Below are positions 16,694-24,977 of a DNA stretch of 26,603 nucleotides, one piece after another (the first letter of the stretch is position 1; the number at the start of each line of letters is the position of its first letter). Position numbers and translations under genes: made by a program. Source of the DNA: JADKIH01 sp964486655 (lineage in GTDB: Bacteria > Bacteroidota > Bacteroidia > AKYH767-A > 2013-40CM-41-45). The stretch is taken from NCBI GenBank assembly GCA_964486655.1, contig CAZAON010000098.1, positions 1 through 26,603 of the forward strand, in the 5' to 3' direction. The notes under the pieces were generated by a model. That model saw only the letters and a program-made list of their open reading frames with translations. It made no database searches and was not told where the DNA came from.

Positions 16694-18529
16694 ATGAGAA
16701 CTATTTTATTCTGTTTTTTAATTGTGTTAGCCGGATGTACGGGCTCACAATCAAAAAAAGAAGCCATTGCAGGCACTGAAATAATTAAATATTTTGAAGA
16801 TGCCTCGAAAATATCTCCAAATTGGTCCTCAGAGAACAAAATTGTATTTCACGTAAATAACGAGCCTGATAACCTTCATCCAACCAATGGCATTTCTGTA
16901 CAAAGGGCAGATATTTTCTTTTACACTCAGCGATGCCTGATGTACATTGATTACAAAACGCAATCAGTAGTCCCCGGACTTGTCGAATCAATGCCTGAAA
17001 TTTCGGCAGACACTTTAAGCTTCACTTACCGTTTACGAAAAAATATTTTATGGGATAATGGAGAGGCGCTTTCTCCCGATGACATACTCTTTACAGCCAA
17101 AGTCATTAAATGCCCTCTTACAAACAATCCTGCCGTAAAGCAATACTGGAATAATGTCAAAAACATAATTCCCGGAGATAATGGTTCTTTTACCATAAAT
17201 ATGTTTGAGAAGAATTTTCAGAATATTTCATTCCTGACGGCATTTCCTGTTTTGCAAAAATCTTTTTATGACCCTGAAAACGTACTCGGCTCCTTTACAC
17301 TAGAACAATTTAATGACACTGCTTTCGCCGCAGAACAATTTCCCGCTTTGAAAAAATGGTCGGAGGGCTTCAATGATGATTCCAATGGAAGAATTCCTGA
17401 GAAACTAAACGGACTCGGAATGTATAAAGTAGAAGAATGGGCATCGGGCCATTATATTACTCTTCTTAAAAAAGCCAACCACTGGACAAAAAAATCTAAA
17501 AACTATCTCGAACAGTCATATCCGGAAAAGATAATATTTCAACTGAATAAGGATGAGGCATCACAAATTCTCGATTTCAGAAATCAGCGTATGGATGCTT
17601 CCGTTAATTGCTCAATCAACGCGTTTATGCAGCTTACGGGTGAAGATGAATTCAACAAAAATTACAATAGCGCCCTGCTTCCGACCTTTAATTACGCATA
17701 CATAGGCTTTAATGAAAAACCGGCCGGCAACAGAAAGCAATTGTTTACCGATGCAAAAGTCAGAAAGGCGATTGCCATGATTACACCTGTGGAAAATATC
17801 ATGAAAATAGCCTATGGGAATTACAGCAATCAATGCAAAAGAATGATAAGCAACGTATCACCCTTAAAAAAAGATTTCGATCATTCATTGAAGCATGTTG
17901 AATTCGATTTAAAGAAAGCGAAAGAACTACTGGCAGACGCGGGATGGAATGATACGGATGGAGACGGTATACTTGACAAAAATTCAGGAGATAATAAAAT
18001 CACTTTTACGGCCGAATTAATTTACCTGACAACTTCGCCGGAATGGAAAAGTATGGCCGATTATCTCGCCGAACAATTCGCCAAATCGGGAATAAAACTA
18101 ATTCCCGTTCCGATGGATTTAAATCACTTTCTGGCAAAAACCAAAGAACACGATTTTGATTTGATTATGGCCAGCTGGAGCGGAACAGGATTGCCCGAAG
18201 ATTACACCCAGTTATGGCATACATCATCATGGATTTCGCATGGATCAAATTACTCCGGATTTGGAAATGAAAAATCGGATAAGATTATTGAACAGATGAA
18301 AATTGAAATGAATGACTCGGTCCGTACTTTACTTTCTCATCAATTACAGCAAATTATTTATGACGACCAGCCATTCGTTTTTCTTTATTCGAACATGCGC
18401 AGAAACATCATTCATCGCCGGTTTGGCAACGGAATGGTTTTCGCCGAACGTCCCGGAATGCTTTGTAATAACATGAGATTGTTGTCAACAACCGGCGGTA
18501 TAACTATGCTTAATGAAACAGAACCTTAA
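16694..18529 (+). CDS. ABC importer substrate-binding lipoprotein (peptide type, family 5)
   Basis: 611 residues from ATG at 16694; an upstream in-frame TTG (16673) would add seven residues in front of a good signal and is rejected. Short lipoprotein signal MRTILFCFLIVLAGC with the LAGC lipobox, lipidated at C15, so it is tethered to a membrane and binds substrate outside the cytoplasm. W120 begins WDNGEALSPDDILFTAKV, the classic signature of family 5 solute-binding proteins (DppA/OppA/NikA). DTDGDGILDKN near 420-430 is the calcium-like loop also common in this family. Substrate is most likely peptides but nickel or sugars occur in the family. Two permease genes follow 24 bases downstream. 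Confidence 0.87.
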   Translation: MRTILFCFLIVLAGCTGSQSKKEAIAGTEIIKYFEDASKISPNWSSENKIVFHVNNEPDNLHPTNGISVQRADIFFYTQRCLMYIDYKTQSVVPGLVESMPEISADTLSFTYRLRKNILWDNGEALSPDDILFTAKVIKCPLTNNPAVKQYWNNVKNIIPGDNGSFTINMFEKNFQNISFLTAFPVLQKSFYDPENVLGSFTLEQFNDTAFAAEQFPALKKWSEGFNDDSNGRIPEKLNGLGMYKVEEWASGHYITLLKKANHWTKKSKNYLEQSYPEKIIFQLNKDEASQILDFRNQRMDASVNCSINAFMQLTGEDEFNKNYNSALLPTFNYAYIGFNEKPAGNRKQLFTDAKVRKAIAMITPVENIMKIAYGNYSNQCKRMISNVSPLKKDFDHSLKHVEFDLKKAKELLADAGWNDTDGDGILDKNSGDNKITFTAELIYLTTSPEWKSMADYLAEQFAKSGIKLIPVPMDLNHFLAKTKEHDFDLIMASWSGTGLPEDYTQLWHTSSWISHGSNYSGFGNEKSDKIIEQMKIEMNDSVRTLLSHQLQQIIYDDQPFVFLYSNMRRNIIHRRFGNGMVFAERPGMLCNNMRLLSTTGGITMLNETEP

Positions 18530-18542
18530 TTAGACTCATTAC

Positions 18543-18550
18543 TATCTTTG
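18543..18550 (+). promoter_or_regulatory. TAnnTTTG box directly before the first permease
   Basis: tatctttg matches the -7 consensus and ends three bases before the ATG at 18554, within the 24-base gap after the binding-protein stop. If active, transcription would start at about the A of the ATG, giving a leaderless internal transcript for the permeases. No -33 element; it could equally be chance. Confidence 0.25.
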
Positions 18551-18553
18551 AGT

Positions 18554-19669
18554 ATGCGAAAATACCTGGCGAAGAGAATTCTTTTTTTTATACCGGTAGT
18601 ATTTTTCGTAGTGTTACTCTCATTCATTTTGTTGCATTACTCACCCGGCGATCCGGTCGAAAGAATGATGAATATTCAAAACGAAGAAACGCTTTCAGAT
18701 AATAAATCATCCGAAAAAGAAATTGAGTCTCTCAGAAAACAACTCGGACTCGACTTACCCCTCTTCTACTTTTCAATCGCCAGCCTCAATGAATTTCAAA
18801 ACTCAAAATCAGAATGGAAGAAATATGTTCCAGCTATTCGGTTTCAGAAAGAGAACCAGTTTCACAGATGGCTTTTCGGGAATGGTGACGGCGGAATAAT
18901 ACATGGCAATTTAGGCCGGTCATGGATGACGTCAGAAAATATCTCATCCATGATTTTACCGAAATTGTTCTGGTCTCTATTGCTAACATTTCTTTCGGTT
19001 TTATTCGCGTATTTAATAAGTATTCCTTTCGGAATAAAATCAGCGCTAAATCCTGAGGCATCATCCGTTAAACTCACTCAAAAGCTTTTCATTATTTTAT
19101 ATTCCCTTCCCGCCTTTTGGATTGCAGCGCTTTTAATGTTTCTGCTTTGCAATCCCCGGATGATTAACATACTTCCTTCGTCGGGTGTTAGTCCGGCAGG
19201 CGGATTTAATCATGATACCGGAATCATCTCAAAAATATTTTTAACGATACCTTATTTAATACTTCCTACCATTTGCTACACATATAGTTCCCTTGCCTTT
19301 TTATCAAACAACGTTAAAGTATCATTGCTGAATGTGCTGAGTGAAGATTACATACGTACCGCGCGTGCAAAAGGGCTGACGGAAAAAAGTGTCATTTACA
19401 AGCATGCTTTACGGAATGCATTGCTTCCGATGATTACATTATTCGCAGGTGTTTTTCCCATGGCTATCGGAGGATCTGTTATACTTGAAACAGTATTTAC
19501 TTTACCCGGAATGGGTCTGCTTATCTACCAGAGTATTTCAGCAAGAGATTATCCGGTAGTGACGACAATATTTATGCTTACGACGATTGTAACAATATCA
19601 TCTTTCCTGATCAGCGATTTGCTTTATGCGATAGCTGATCCGAGAATTTCATTCAGCAGGAAAAAATGA
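18554..19669 (+). CDS. ABC importer permease, DppB type
   Basis: 371 residues from ATG at 18554; the in-frame TTG two codons upstream is rejected. The first inner-membrane permease subunit of the peptide-type importer. N-terminal MRKYLAKRILFFIPVVFFVV and LLHYSPGDPVERMM are typical of DppB/OppB. Six hydrophobic segments. The cytoplasmic coupling loop that contacts the ATPase is SEDYIRTARAKGLTEKSVIYKHALRNALLP from E264. The loop after helix one is longer than usual: between LGLDLPLFYF and GNLGRSWMTSENI there are about 45 residues where relatives have about 15. Overlaps the next gene by four bases (ATGA). Confidence 0.88.
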   Translation: MRKYLAKRILFFIPVVFFVVLLSFILLHYSPGDPVERMMNIQNEETLSDNKSSEKEIESLRKQLGLDLPLFYFSIASLNEFQNSKSEWKKYVPAIRFQKENQFHRWLFGNGDGGIIHGNLGRSWMTSENISSMILPKLFWSLLLTFLSVLFAYLISIPFGIKSALNPEASSVKLTQKLFIILYSLPAFWIAALLMFLLCNPRMINILPSSGVSPAGGFNHDTGIISKIFLTIPYLILPTICYTYSSLAFLSNNVKVSLLNVLSEDYIRTARAKGLTEKSVIYKHALRNALLPMITLFAGVFPMAIGGSVILETVFTLPGMGLLIYQSISARDYPVVTTIFMLTTIVTISSFLISDLLYAIADPRISFSRKK

Positions 19670-20895
19670 AAAAGAAAAAACAATTCTCAATTTATATTAA
19701 AGTTATTTTAGTTTATGTGATATTTGCAATACTGGCACCTGTGCTTGCAAACGACAAACCTGTTTATTTATCAGTAGAAGGTCATTCTTATTTTCCGGCA
19801 TTAAGCAACAATGCGTATATAAAACTCAATGGTGAAAACCATCTGCTGAATTCAGTTGACTGGAGGAATCTGATTGCAGATGTAAAAATTTTTGCTCCGT
19901 TCAGATATTCACCCGGAAAGTCGGATCTGATAAACTCTTATAAGTCGCCATTTGAAAAACAATATTTTATTTTGAACGGAGAACTGAAAGAACTTTCTTT
20001 TTTTGAAAGACATTTTTTAGGCACGGGTAAACTTGGGAATGATACGCTGGCGGAATTGATTCATGGAACCAGAATTTCGGTGTTGGTCGGTTTACTTTCA
20101 GTAGCCATTGCCTTGCTATTTGGATTACTTCTCGGAGGACTTGCAGGTTTTTTCGGTGATTACGGAATACGCGTATCACGAATACAGATTTTCATCGCAA
20201 TACTATTACTGATACCGGCATGGTTTTACGCTTTTTACCTGCGAAAAGAATTACTGAGCATCTCGTTTCAGACCACGTACTTTTCAGGAATCGCTCAGTT
20301 GATAGTGAGTCTGATATTATTTTTGGGTATAATCTTACTCCCCTTTTTCCTGAAAATTAATTTTCGCGACGGCAAAAAAATTAATTTGCCTTTGGATAGT
20401 ATAATTTCGCGGGTCGTTGAGATATTCGTAGCTATTCCGGGACTTATTCTGATACTAACTATTGCGGCGTTGACAAAGCCGTCTATTGCCACGGTCATAA
20501 TTATGATCGGAATTACATCCTGGACAGAGATAGCAAGAATTGTACGTTCACAGATATTGCAAATGAAAAAACTAAACTATATAGATGCGGCACAAAGTAC
20601 AGGCATGACGACTTTCCGGTTGTTTGCTAAACATATATTGCCGAATTTAAAAGACCAGGTTTTATCAATTGCCATTTTCGGAGTTGCCGCAGCCATATTG
20701 ATCGAAACAGGATTATCGTTTCTGGGCATTGGAGTTCCATCGGGAACACCCACCTGGGGCCAGGTCATGTTTGAGGCAAGACAACATTATACAGCTTGGT
20801 GGCTGGTGCTATTTTCGGGAATGGCAATATCCGGATTGTTGTATTCTTTGTACCTGTTTTCGCAGAAACAATTGATGAAAACCAAAGCGAATTAA
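19666..20895 (+). CDS. ABC importer permease, DppC type with an extra segment
   Basis: 409 residues, longer than the usual 280-310 of DppC/OppC. Start ATG overlaps the stop of the first permease. N-terminal helix, then a periplasmic region, then FLGTGKLGNDTLAELIHGTRIS, matching the family's GTDxxGRD block in degenerate form. The region LLGGLAGFFG is followed by about 75 residues (166-243) with two extra hydrophobic stretches before VVEIFVAIPGLILIL, where canonical members run on directly. The coupling loop is ARIVRSQILQMKKLNYIDAAQSTGMTTFRL with D307-A308-A309. C-terminal GIGVPSGTPTWGQVM is typical. No ATP-binding gene follows; the next gene is MoxR after 226 bases. Confidence 0.88.
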   Translation: MKKKKQFSIYIKVILVYVIFAILAPVLANDKPVYLSVEGHSYFPALSNNAYIKLNGENHLLNSVDWRNLIADVKIFAPFRYSPGKSDLINSYKSPFEKQYFILNGELKELSFFERHFLGTGKLGNDTLAELIHGTRISVLVGLLSVAIALLFGLLLGGLAGFFGDYGIRVSRIQIFIAILLLIPAWFYAFYLRKELLSISFQTTYFSGIAQLIVSLILFLGIILLPFFLKINFRDGKKINLPLDSIISRVVEIFVAIPGLILILTIAALTKPSIATVIIMIGITSWTEIARIVRSQILQMKKLNYIDAAQSTGMTTFRLFAKHILPNLKDQVLSIAIFGVAAAILIETGLSFLGIGVPSGTPTWGQVMFEARQHYTAWWLVLFSGMAISGLLYSLYLFSQKQLMKTKAN

Positions 20896-20903
20896 ACAGC
20901 TAT

Positions 20904-20926
20904 TTTTGTTCATGATTTTAACAAAA
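20904..20926 (+). terminator. Weak hairpin after the importer genes
   Basis: Arms ttttgtt (20904-20910) and aacaaaa (20920-20926) with a nine-base loop, eight bases after the permease stop. The stem has one G-C pair and no T run follows, so at best a weak terminator. The rest of the 20896-21121 gap holds a 6-base dyad, taaatg at 21003-21008 and cattta at 21017-21022, overlapping tacattta (21015-21022), one base off a -7 box. That is the most promoter-like spot ahead of moxR. No gene seen. Confidence 0.25.
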
Positions 20927-21121
20927 TATTAACCGAACAATTCATTTTCGCTTAATTCAAAATTTGATAAAATTGCGGGCATTTTTAAAGTTAGCCACTG
21001 TGTAAATGATGTCTTACATTTAGCTTTTACTTTATGTGTTTAACCTTGAAAGTCAAACATTTACAATTAAGGGAATTAAAAAATAAATCTGTTCAAACCA
21101 TAGAACTAATAGAAACAAGAA

Positions 21122-22105
21122 ATGGATATAAGAGAAATTAACGAACGCATTCAGAAAGAATCAGCATTTGTCGATCTCGTTACGATGGAGTTAGGTAAGA
21201 TCATTGTCGGTCAGAAATACATGACTGAAAGGTTGCTGATCGGGTTACTTGCTAACGGGCATATACTTCTGGAGGGAGTACCCGGACTGGCAAAGACACT
21301 TGCTATCAAGTCGCTTGCTTCCGCGATTCATGCGAAGTACAGCAGAATTCAGTTTACGCCTGACCTTTTACCTGCCGATCTTATCGGAACGATGATATAC
21401 AATCAGCGGCAGGAATCTTTTACCGTTCGTAAAGGACCGATCTTCGCGAACTTTATCCTTGCCGATGAGATAAACCGGGCTCCGGCAAAAGTTCAGAGTG
21501 CCCTGCTTGAGTCGATGCAGGAAAGACAGGTAACGATTGGTGATTCAACGTTCAAACTTGAAGAGCCGTTTTTAGTTCTTGCTACACAAAATCCAATTGA
21601 ACAGGAAGGAACATATCCTCTTCCTGAAGCTCAGGTTGACCGTTTTATGCTGAAGATTGTGATCGGTTATCCGAATAAAGAAGAAGAAAAATTAATCATC
21701 CGACAGAATATTGGAAATGAACCGATCAATATTGTACCAATTATAAAGACAGAAGACATTTTAAACGCGCGAAAAATGGTTCGTGAGGTTTATATGGATG
21801 AAAAAATTGAAAAATACATTGTCGATATTGTCTTTGCCAGCCGTACTCCGAAAGATTATAATCTGCACAAACTATCTCAATTGATCAGCTATGGCGGGTC
21901 GCCTCGTGCAAGTATCAATCTCGCTCTTGCTTCGAAGGCTTACGCATTCATTAAGCGTCGCGGTTATGTTATTCCGGAAGACGTTCGTGCGGTTTGTCAC
22001 GACGTAATGCGTCATCGTATCGGCATTACATATGAAGCGGAAGCAGAAAATGTAACCAGCGAAACAATCATCAATGAAATTCTGAATGCAGTCGAAGTAC
22101 CTTAA
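21122..22105 (+). CDS. moxR: MoxR-family AAA ATPase
   Basis: 327 residues. Walker A GVPGLAKT at 52-59, Walker B LADE with D115-E116, sensor ATQNPIEQEGTYPLPEAQVDRF from 154 containing the conserved GTYPLPEAQ block of MoxR proteins. These ATPases act as chaperones that remodel or insert cofactors into VWA-domain partners, and here the DUF58, BatA and BatB genes follow directly. First gene of the Bat operon: 226 bases from the importer, and 11 bases to the DUF58 gene. The family assignment is secure; the client of this system is unknown. Confidence 0.95.
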   Translation: MDIREINERIQKESAFVDLVTMELGKIIVGQKYMTERLLIGLLANGHILLEGVPGLAKTLAIKSLASAIHAKYSRIQFTPDLLPADLIGTMIYNQRQESFTVRKGPIFANFILADEINRAPAKVQSALLESMQERQVTIGDSTFKLEEPFLVLATQNPIEQEGTYPLPEAQVDRFMLKIVIGYPNKEEEKLIIRQNIGNEPINIVPIIKTEDILNARKMVREVYMDEKIEKYIVDIVFASRTPKDYNLHKLSQLISYGGSPRASINLALASKAYAFIKRRGYVIPEDVRAVCHDVMRHRIGITYEAEAENVTSETIINEILNAVEVP

Positions 22106-22116
22106 GAAGTAAAATC

Positions 22117-22992
22117 TTGGAAACGCAGGAGCTCATAAAGAAAGTTCGTAAGATTGAGATTAAGACACGCGGATTGTCTTCGCATATTTTCTCGGGTGAA
22201 TATCACAGTGCATTCAAAGGAAGAGGAATGGCTTTCAGTGAAGTCAGGGAATATATGGCAGGTGATGATATTCGTGCAATCGACTGGAATGTTACCGCAC
22301 GATTCGGCCATCCGTATGTGAAAGTTTTCGAAGAAGAAAGAGAACTTACTGTAATGCTGTTGGTGGACGTGAGTGCATCTGGCACTTTCGGTACGAAAAC
22401 TCAGTTTAAGAAAGATCTGGTTACCGAATTATGCGCAGTTCTTTCATTCTCGGCGATTCAGAATAACGATAAGATCGGATTGATTTTCTTCAGCAATAAG
22501 ATTGAAAAATTTATTCCGCCTAAAAAAGGCAAAACCCATATTCTGAGAATCATCAGAGAGCTCATTGAATTTCAGCCGTCGAACACAGAGACGGATATAA
22601 GTGAAGGATTACGATACGTGAGGAATGTTATCAAGAAGAGGTCAATTTGTTTTGTGATATCGGATTTCCAGGATGAAAAATTTGAGGATGCATTGAAACT
22701 TGCAAACAAAAAGCATGACGTCGTTGCACTGCAAATTTACGATGAGCGCGAAACGGAATTACCGAACGTAGGTTTGGTAAGGCTGAGGGATGCCGAATCG
22801 GGAGAAATAATGCTGGTTGATACGGCCGACGCGGTTGTAAGAGAAAAATACAGAAAGAATTGGATCGCTCATGAACGAAAAATTCATGATGCATTTTCCA
22901 GAAGCGGAGTAGACAAAACAAAAATCAGAACCGATCAGTCTTATGTCGCTCCGTTAATGTTCTTATTCAAAAAACGTGGTAGTAAAAAGTAA
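22117..22992 (+). CDS. DUF58 protein of the Bat operon
   Basis: 291 residues from TTG at 22117. I chose TTG because METQELIKKVRKIEIKTRGL in front of HIFSGEYHSAFKGRG is the conserved beginning of these proteins, and no ATG precedes it in frame after the MoxR stop. The DUF58 core is REYMAGDDIRAIDWNVTAR (44-62) followed by VKVFEEERELTV. Then comes a VWA-like strand LLVDVSASGTFG, whose D-x-S-x-S (DVSAS) keeps the metal-site pattern. Soluble, no signal peptide. Works with MoxR in the known pairing MoxR-DUF58; its precise role is unproven. Six bases to the next gene. Confidence 0.9.
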   Translation: METQELIKKVRKIEIKTRGLSSHIFSGEYHSAFKGRGMAFSEVREYMAGDDIRAIDWNVTARFGHPYVKVFEEERELTVMLLVDVSASGTFGTKTQFKKDLVTELCAVLSFSAIQNNDKIGLIFFSNKIEKFIPPKKGKTHILRIIRELIEFQPSNTETDISEGLRYVRNVIKKRSICFVISDFQDEKFEDALKLANKKHDVVALQIYDERETELPNVGLVRLRDAESGEIMLVDTADAVVREKYRKNWIAHERKIHDAFSRSGVDKTKIRTDQSYVAPLMFLFKKRGSKK

Positions 22993-22998
22993 TTTATA

Positions 22999-23985
22999 AT
23001 GCGAAATATGGTTGACCTATATAAAAGAGTAATTCCGCTAAAAGTATTTTTGCTTTTGCTGATCACTCTTTATTCGAACGCCGTCTTCGCAAACGGATTA
23101 ACAGCGACTGCCGAAGCTGATACAAATAAGATCAGAATCGGAGAACAGTTTCATATTAATTTAACTGCCAATATTCCGTTTGGATACAAAGTAATTTTCC
23201 CCGCACTTGCCGATACATTCAATCATTTCGAAATCGTAAACAGAGGAGCGATTGATACGTTAAGTGATAAAAGCAAAAAAGATCTTACACTCAGACAACA
23301 GCTGACATTAACCTCGTTTGATTCGGGATTTCATGTGATTCCGCCGATGCCATTCCTCGTGCAACAAGGAAAGAAAACAGACACGCTGTTAACAGAGGCT
23401 TCACTGATGACCGTTGTTACAGTTCCTGTTGATACGACCAAAGACATCAAGCCGTTGAAGAGCATCATGGAAGTTCCGTTTCCATGGCTTGATTACCTTT
23501 TATATCTCTTGCTCTTCTTTGCAATTACGGGAATCATCTATGTCCTGTACAAAAAATTCTACCGCAAGAAAGTTGCAGTCAAACCGGAGCGCGTTATTCC
23601 TGCGAGACCTGCCCATGAAATCGCTCTTGAAAAACTGAAGCAGATTGAACAGGAAAAACTCTGGCAACAAGGATTTATTAAAAAATATTTCAGCGAGATA
23701 ACAGATACACTTCGACAGTATATCGAAAACCGCTTCGGTGTATTTGCGATGGAACAAACAACAGATGAGATCTTGCGTCATTTTGAAAATGATCTTATTA
23801 AGCAGGAAGAAAAAGAGAAGCTGAAATATGTATTGCGTCTCGCCGACATGGTGAAATTTGCAAAAGCGATTACAATTCCAACTGAGAATGAAACTTCAAT
23901 GCAGTACGCATATGATTTTATAAATATGACACGGCCTGTTGTGAAAGAAGATTTTGAAAAGAAAGAAAAGGAGGTCACCACATGA
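22999..23985 (+). CDS. Bat-operon membrane protein with exported N-terminal domain
   Basis: 328 residues. Signal peptide or N-terminal helix about 15-32 (VFLLLLITLYSNAVFA), an exported beta-rich domain (about 33-160: TATAEADTNKIRIGEQFHIN resembles the Ig-like strands of BatD), a single transmembrane helix (about 165-187), then a basic stop-transfer KKFYRKK and a cytoplasmic helical tail with IENRFGVFAMEQTTDEIL. This arrangement is typical of the uncharacterised gene between DUF58 and BatA in Bacteroidota, often described as BatD-like. I do not give it a symbol. The start ATG at 22999 is six bases after DUF58; a second ATG three codons later is possible. Overlaps batA by four bases. Confidence 0.82.
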   Translation: MRNMVDLYKRVIPLKVFLLLLITLYSNAVFANGLTATAEADTNKIRIGEQFHINLTANIPFGYKVIFPALADTFNHFEIVNRGAIDTLSDKSKKDLTLRQQLTLTSFDSGFHVIPPMPFLVQQGKKTDTLLTEASLMTVVTVPVDTTKDIKPLKSIMEVPFPWLDYLLYLLLFFAITGIIYVLYKKFYRKKVAVKPERVIPARPAHEIALEKLKQIEQEKLWQQGFIKKYFSEITDTLRQYIENRFGVFAMEQTTDEILRHFENDLIKQEEKEKLKYVLRLADMVKFAKAITIPTENETSMQYAYDFINMTRPVVKEDFEKKEKEVTT

Positions 23986-24977
23986 TGAGTGATATCAAAT
24001 TCGCTTACCCTGAATTCTTCTGGCTTTTCGCCCTGATACCATTGATGGTTGTGTATTACTTTTTCTATCTGAAGAAAAAGCGGGCACCACTCACCTTTTC
24101 TTCCCTATCCACACTGAAAGGTATTAAACCAACTTTCAGGCAACGGACCAATCAGCTTCCGTTCATATTGAAATTACTTGCCTTCTCTGCAGCCATTATC
24201 GCTCTTGCAAGACCGCAATCTTATTCGAGCGGACAGAATGTTACGACCGAGGGTATTGATATCGTCATGGCTCTTGACATTTCGAGCAGTATGCTTGCGG
24301 AAGATCTGAAACCAAACCGGATTGAGGCCGCAAAAAAAGTCGCCATTGATTTCATCGACAGTCGTCCGAACGACCGTGTCGGATTAGTCGTTTTCGGAGG
24401 CGAAAGCTTTACGCAATGTCCGCTTACCACCGATCACGCCGTGCTGAAAAATCTCATGTCAGGCATAGAATCGGGGATGCTTGCCGAAGGAACTGCAATC
24501 GGCGAAGGACTTGCTACTGCCGTTAACCGCATCAGGAACAGCAATGCAAAAAGCAAGGTAATTATTTTGCTGACAGACGGCGTAAACAACGTCGGAGCCA
24601 TAGCCCCTGAAACTGCGGGAGAAATCGCGAAGACATTTAACATTCGTGTGTATACGATCGGAGTCGGAACGAGAGGCATGGCGCCTTATCCGTTCAAAAC
24701 TCCTTTCGGCATTCAATATCAGAATGTGGAAGTTCAGATTGACGAGGCCGGACTTCAGCGTATTGCCGAAGAAACGGATGGCAAATATTTCAGAGCGACA
24801 AACTCGGCAAAGCTCAAAGAAATTTACGCTTCTATCGACAAGCTGGAGAAAACAAAAATCGCTGTGACAGAATTCAGAAATCACACCGAAGAATTTTATC
24901 CGTTTGTCATTATCGCAATTACCCTGTTGTTTGCCGACAGCATCCTTCGTTTAACATTATTTAAAAGTATCCCCTGA
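23982..24977 (+). CDS. batA: BatA, VWA-domain membrane protein
   Basis: 331 residues. Two N-terminal helices (about 12-30 and 59-76), a VWA domain, and a C-terminal helix (about 306-324). The metal ion-dependent adhesion site is complete: D99-x-S101-x-S103 in LDISSSM, T171 in EGTAIG, D199 in LTDG. The loop between the first two helices is rich in lysine and arginine, so by the positive-inside rule the VWA domain is probably in the periplasm. Bat proteins were first linked to aerotolerance in Bacteroides fragilis; the mechanism is unsettled. ATGATG start, the first ATG overlapping the upstream stop. Confidence 0.93.
   Translation: MMSDIKFAYPEFFWLFALIPLMVVYYFFYLKKKRAPLTFSSLSTLKGIKPTFRQRTNQLPFILKLLAFSAAIIALARPQSYSSGQNVTTEGIDIVMALDISSSMLAEDLKPNRIEAAKKVAIDFIDSRPNDRVGLVVFGGESFTQCPLTTDHAVLKNLMSGIESGMLAEGTAIGEGLATAVNRIRNSNAKSKVIILLTDGVNNVGAIAPETAGEIAKTFNIRVYTIGVGTRGMAPYPFKTPFGIQYQNVEVQIDEAGLQRIAEETDGKYFRATNSAKLKEIYASIDKLEKTKIAVTEFRNHTEEFYPFVIIAITLLFADSILRLTLFKSIP

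Noticed and set aside
18548..18553. TTG start two codons upstream of the first permease
   Set aside because: It falls in a TAnnTTTG box, and the ATG at 18554 gives a standard permease N-terminus.
24459..24884. Open frame of 141 codons on the minus strand opposite batA
   Set aside because: It overlaps a complete VWA gene with intact metal-site motifs; no family resemblance of its own.
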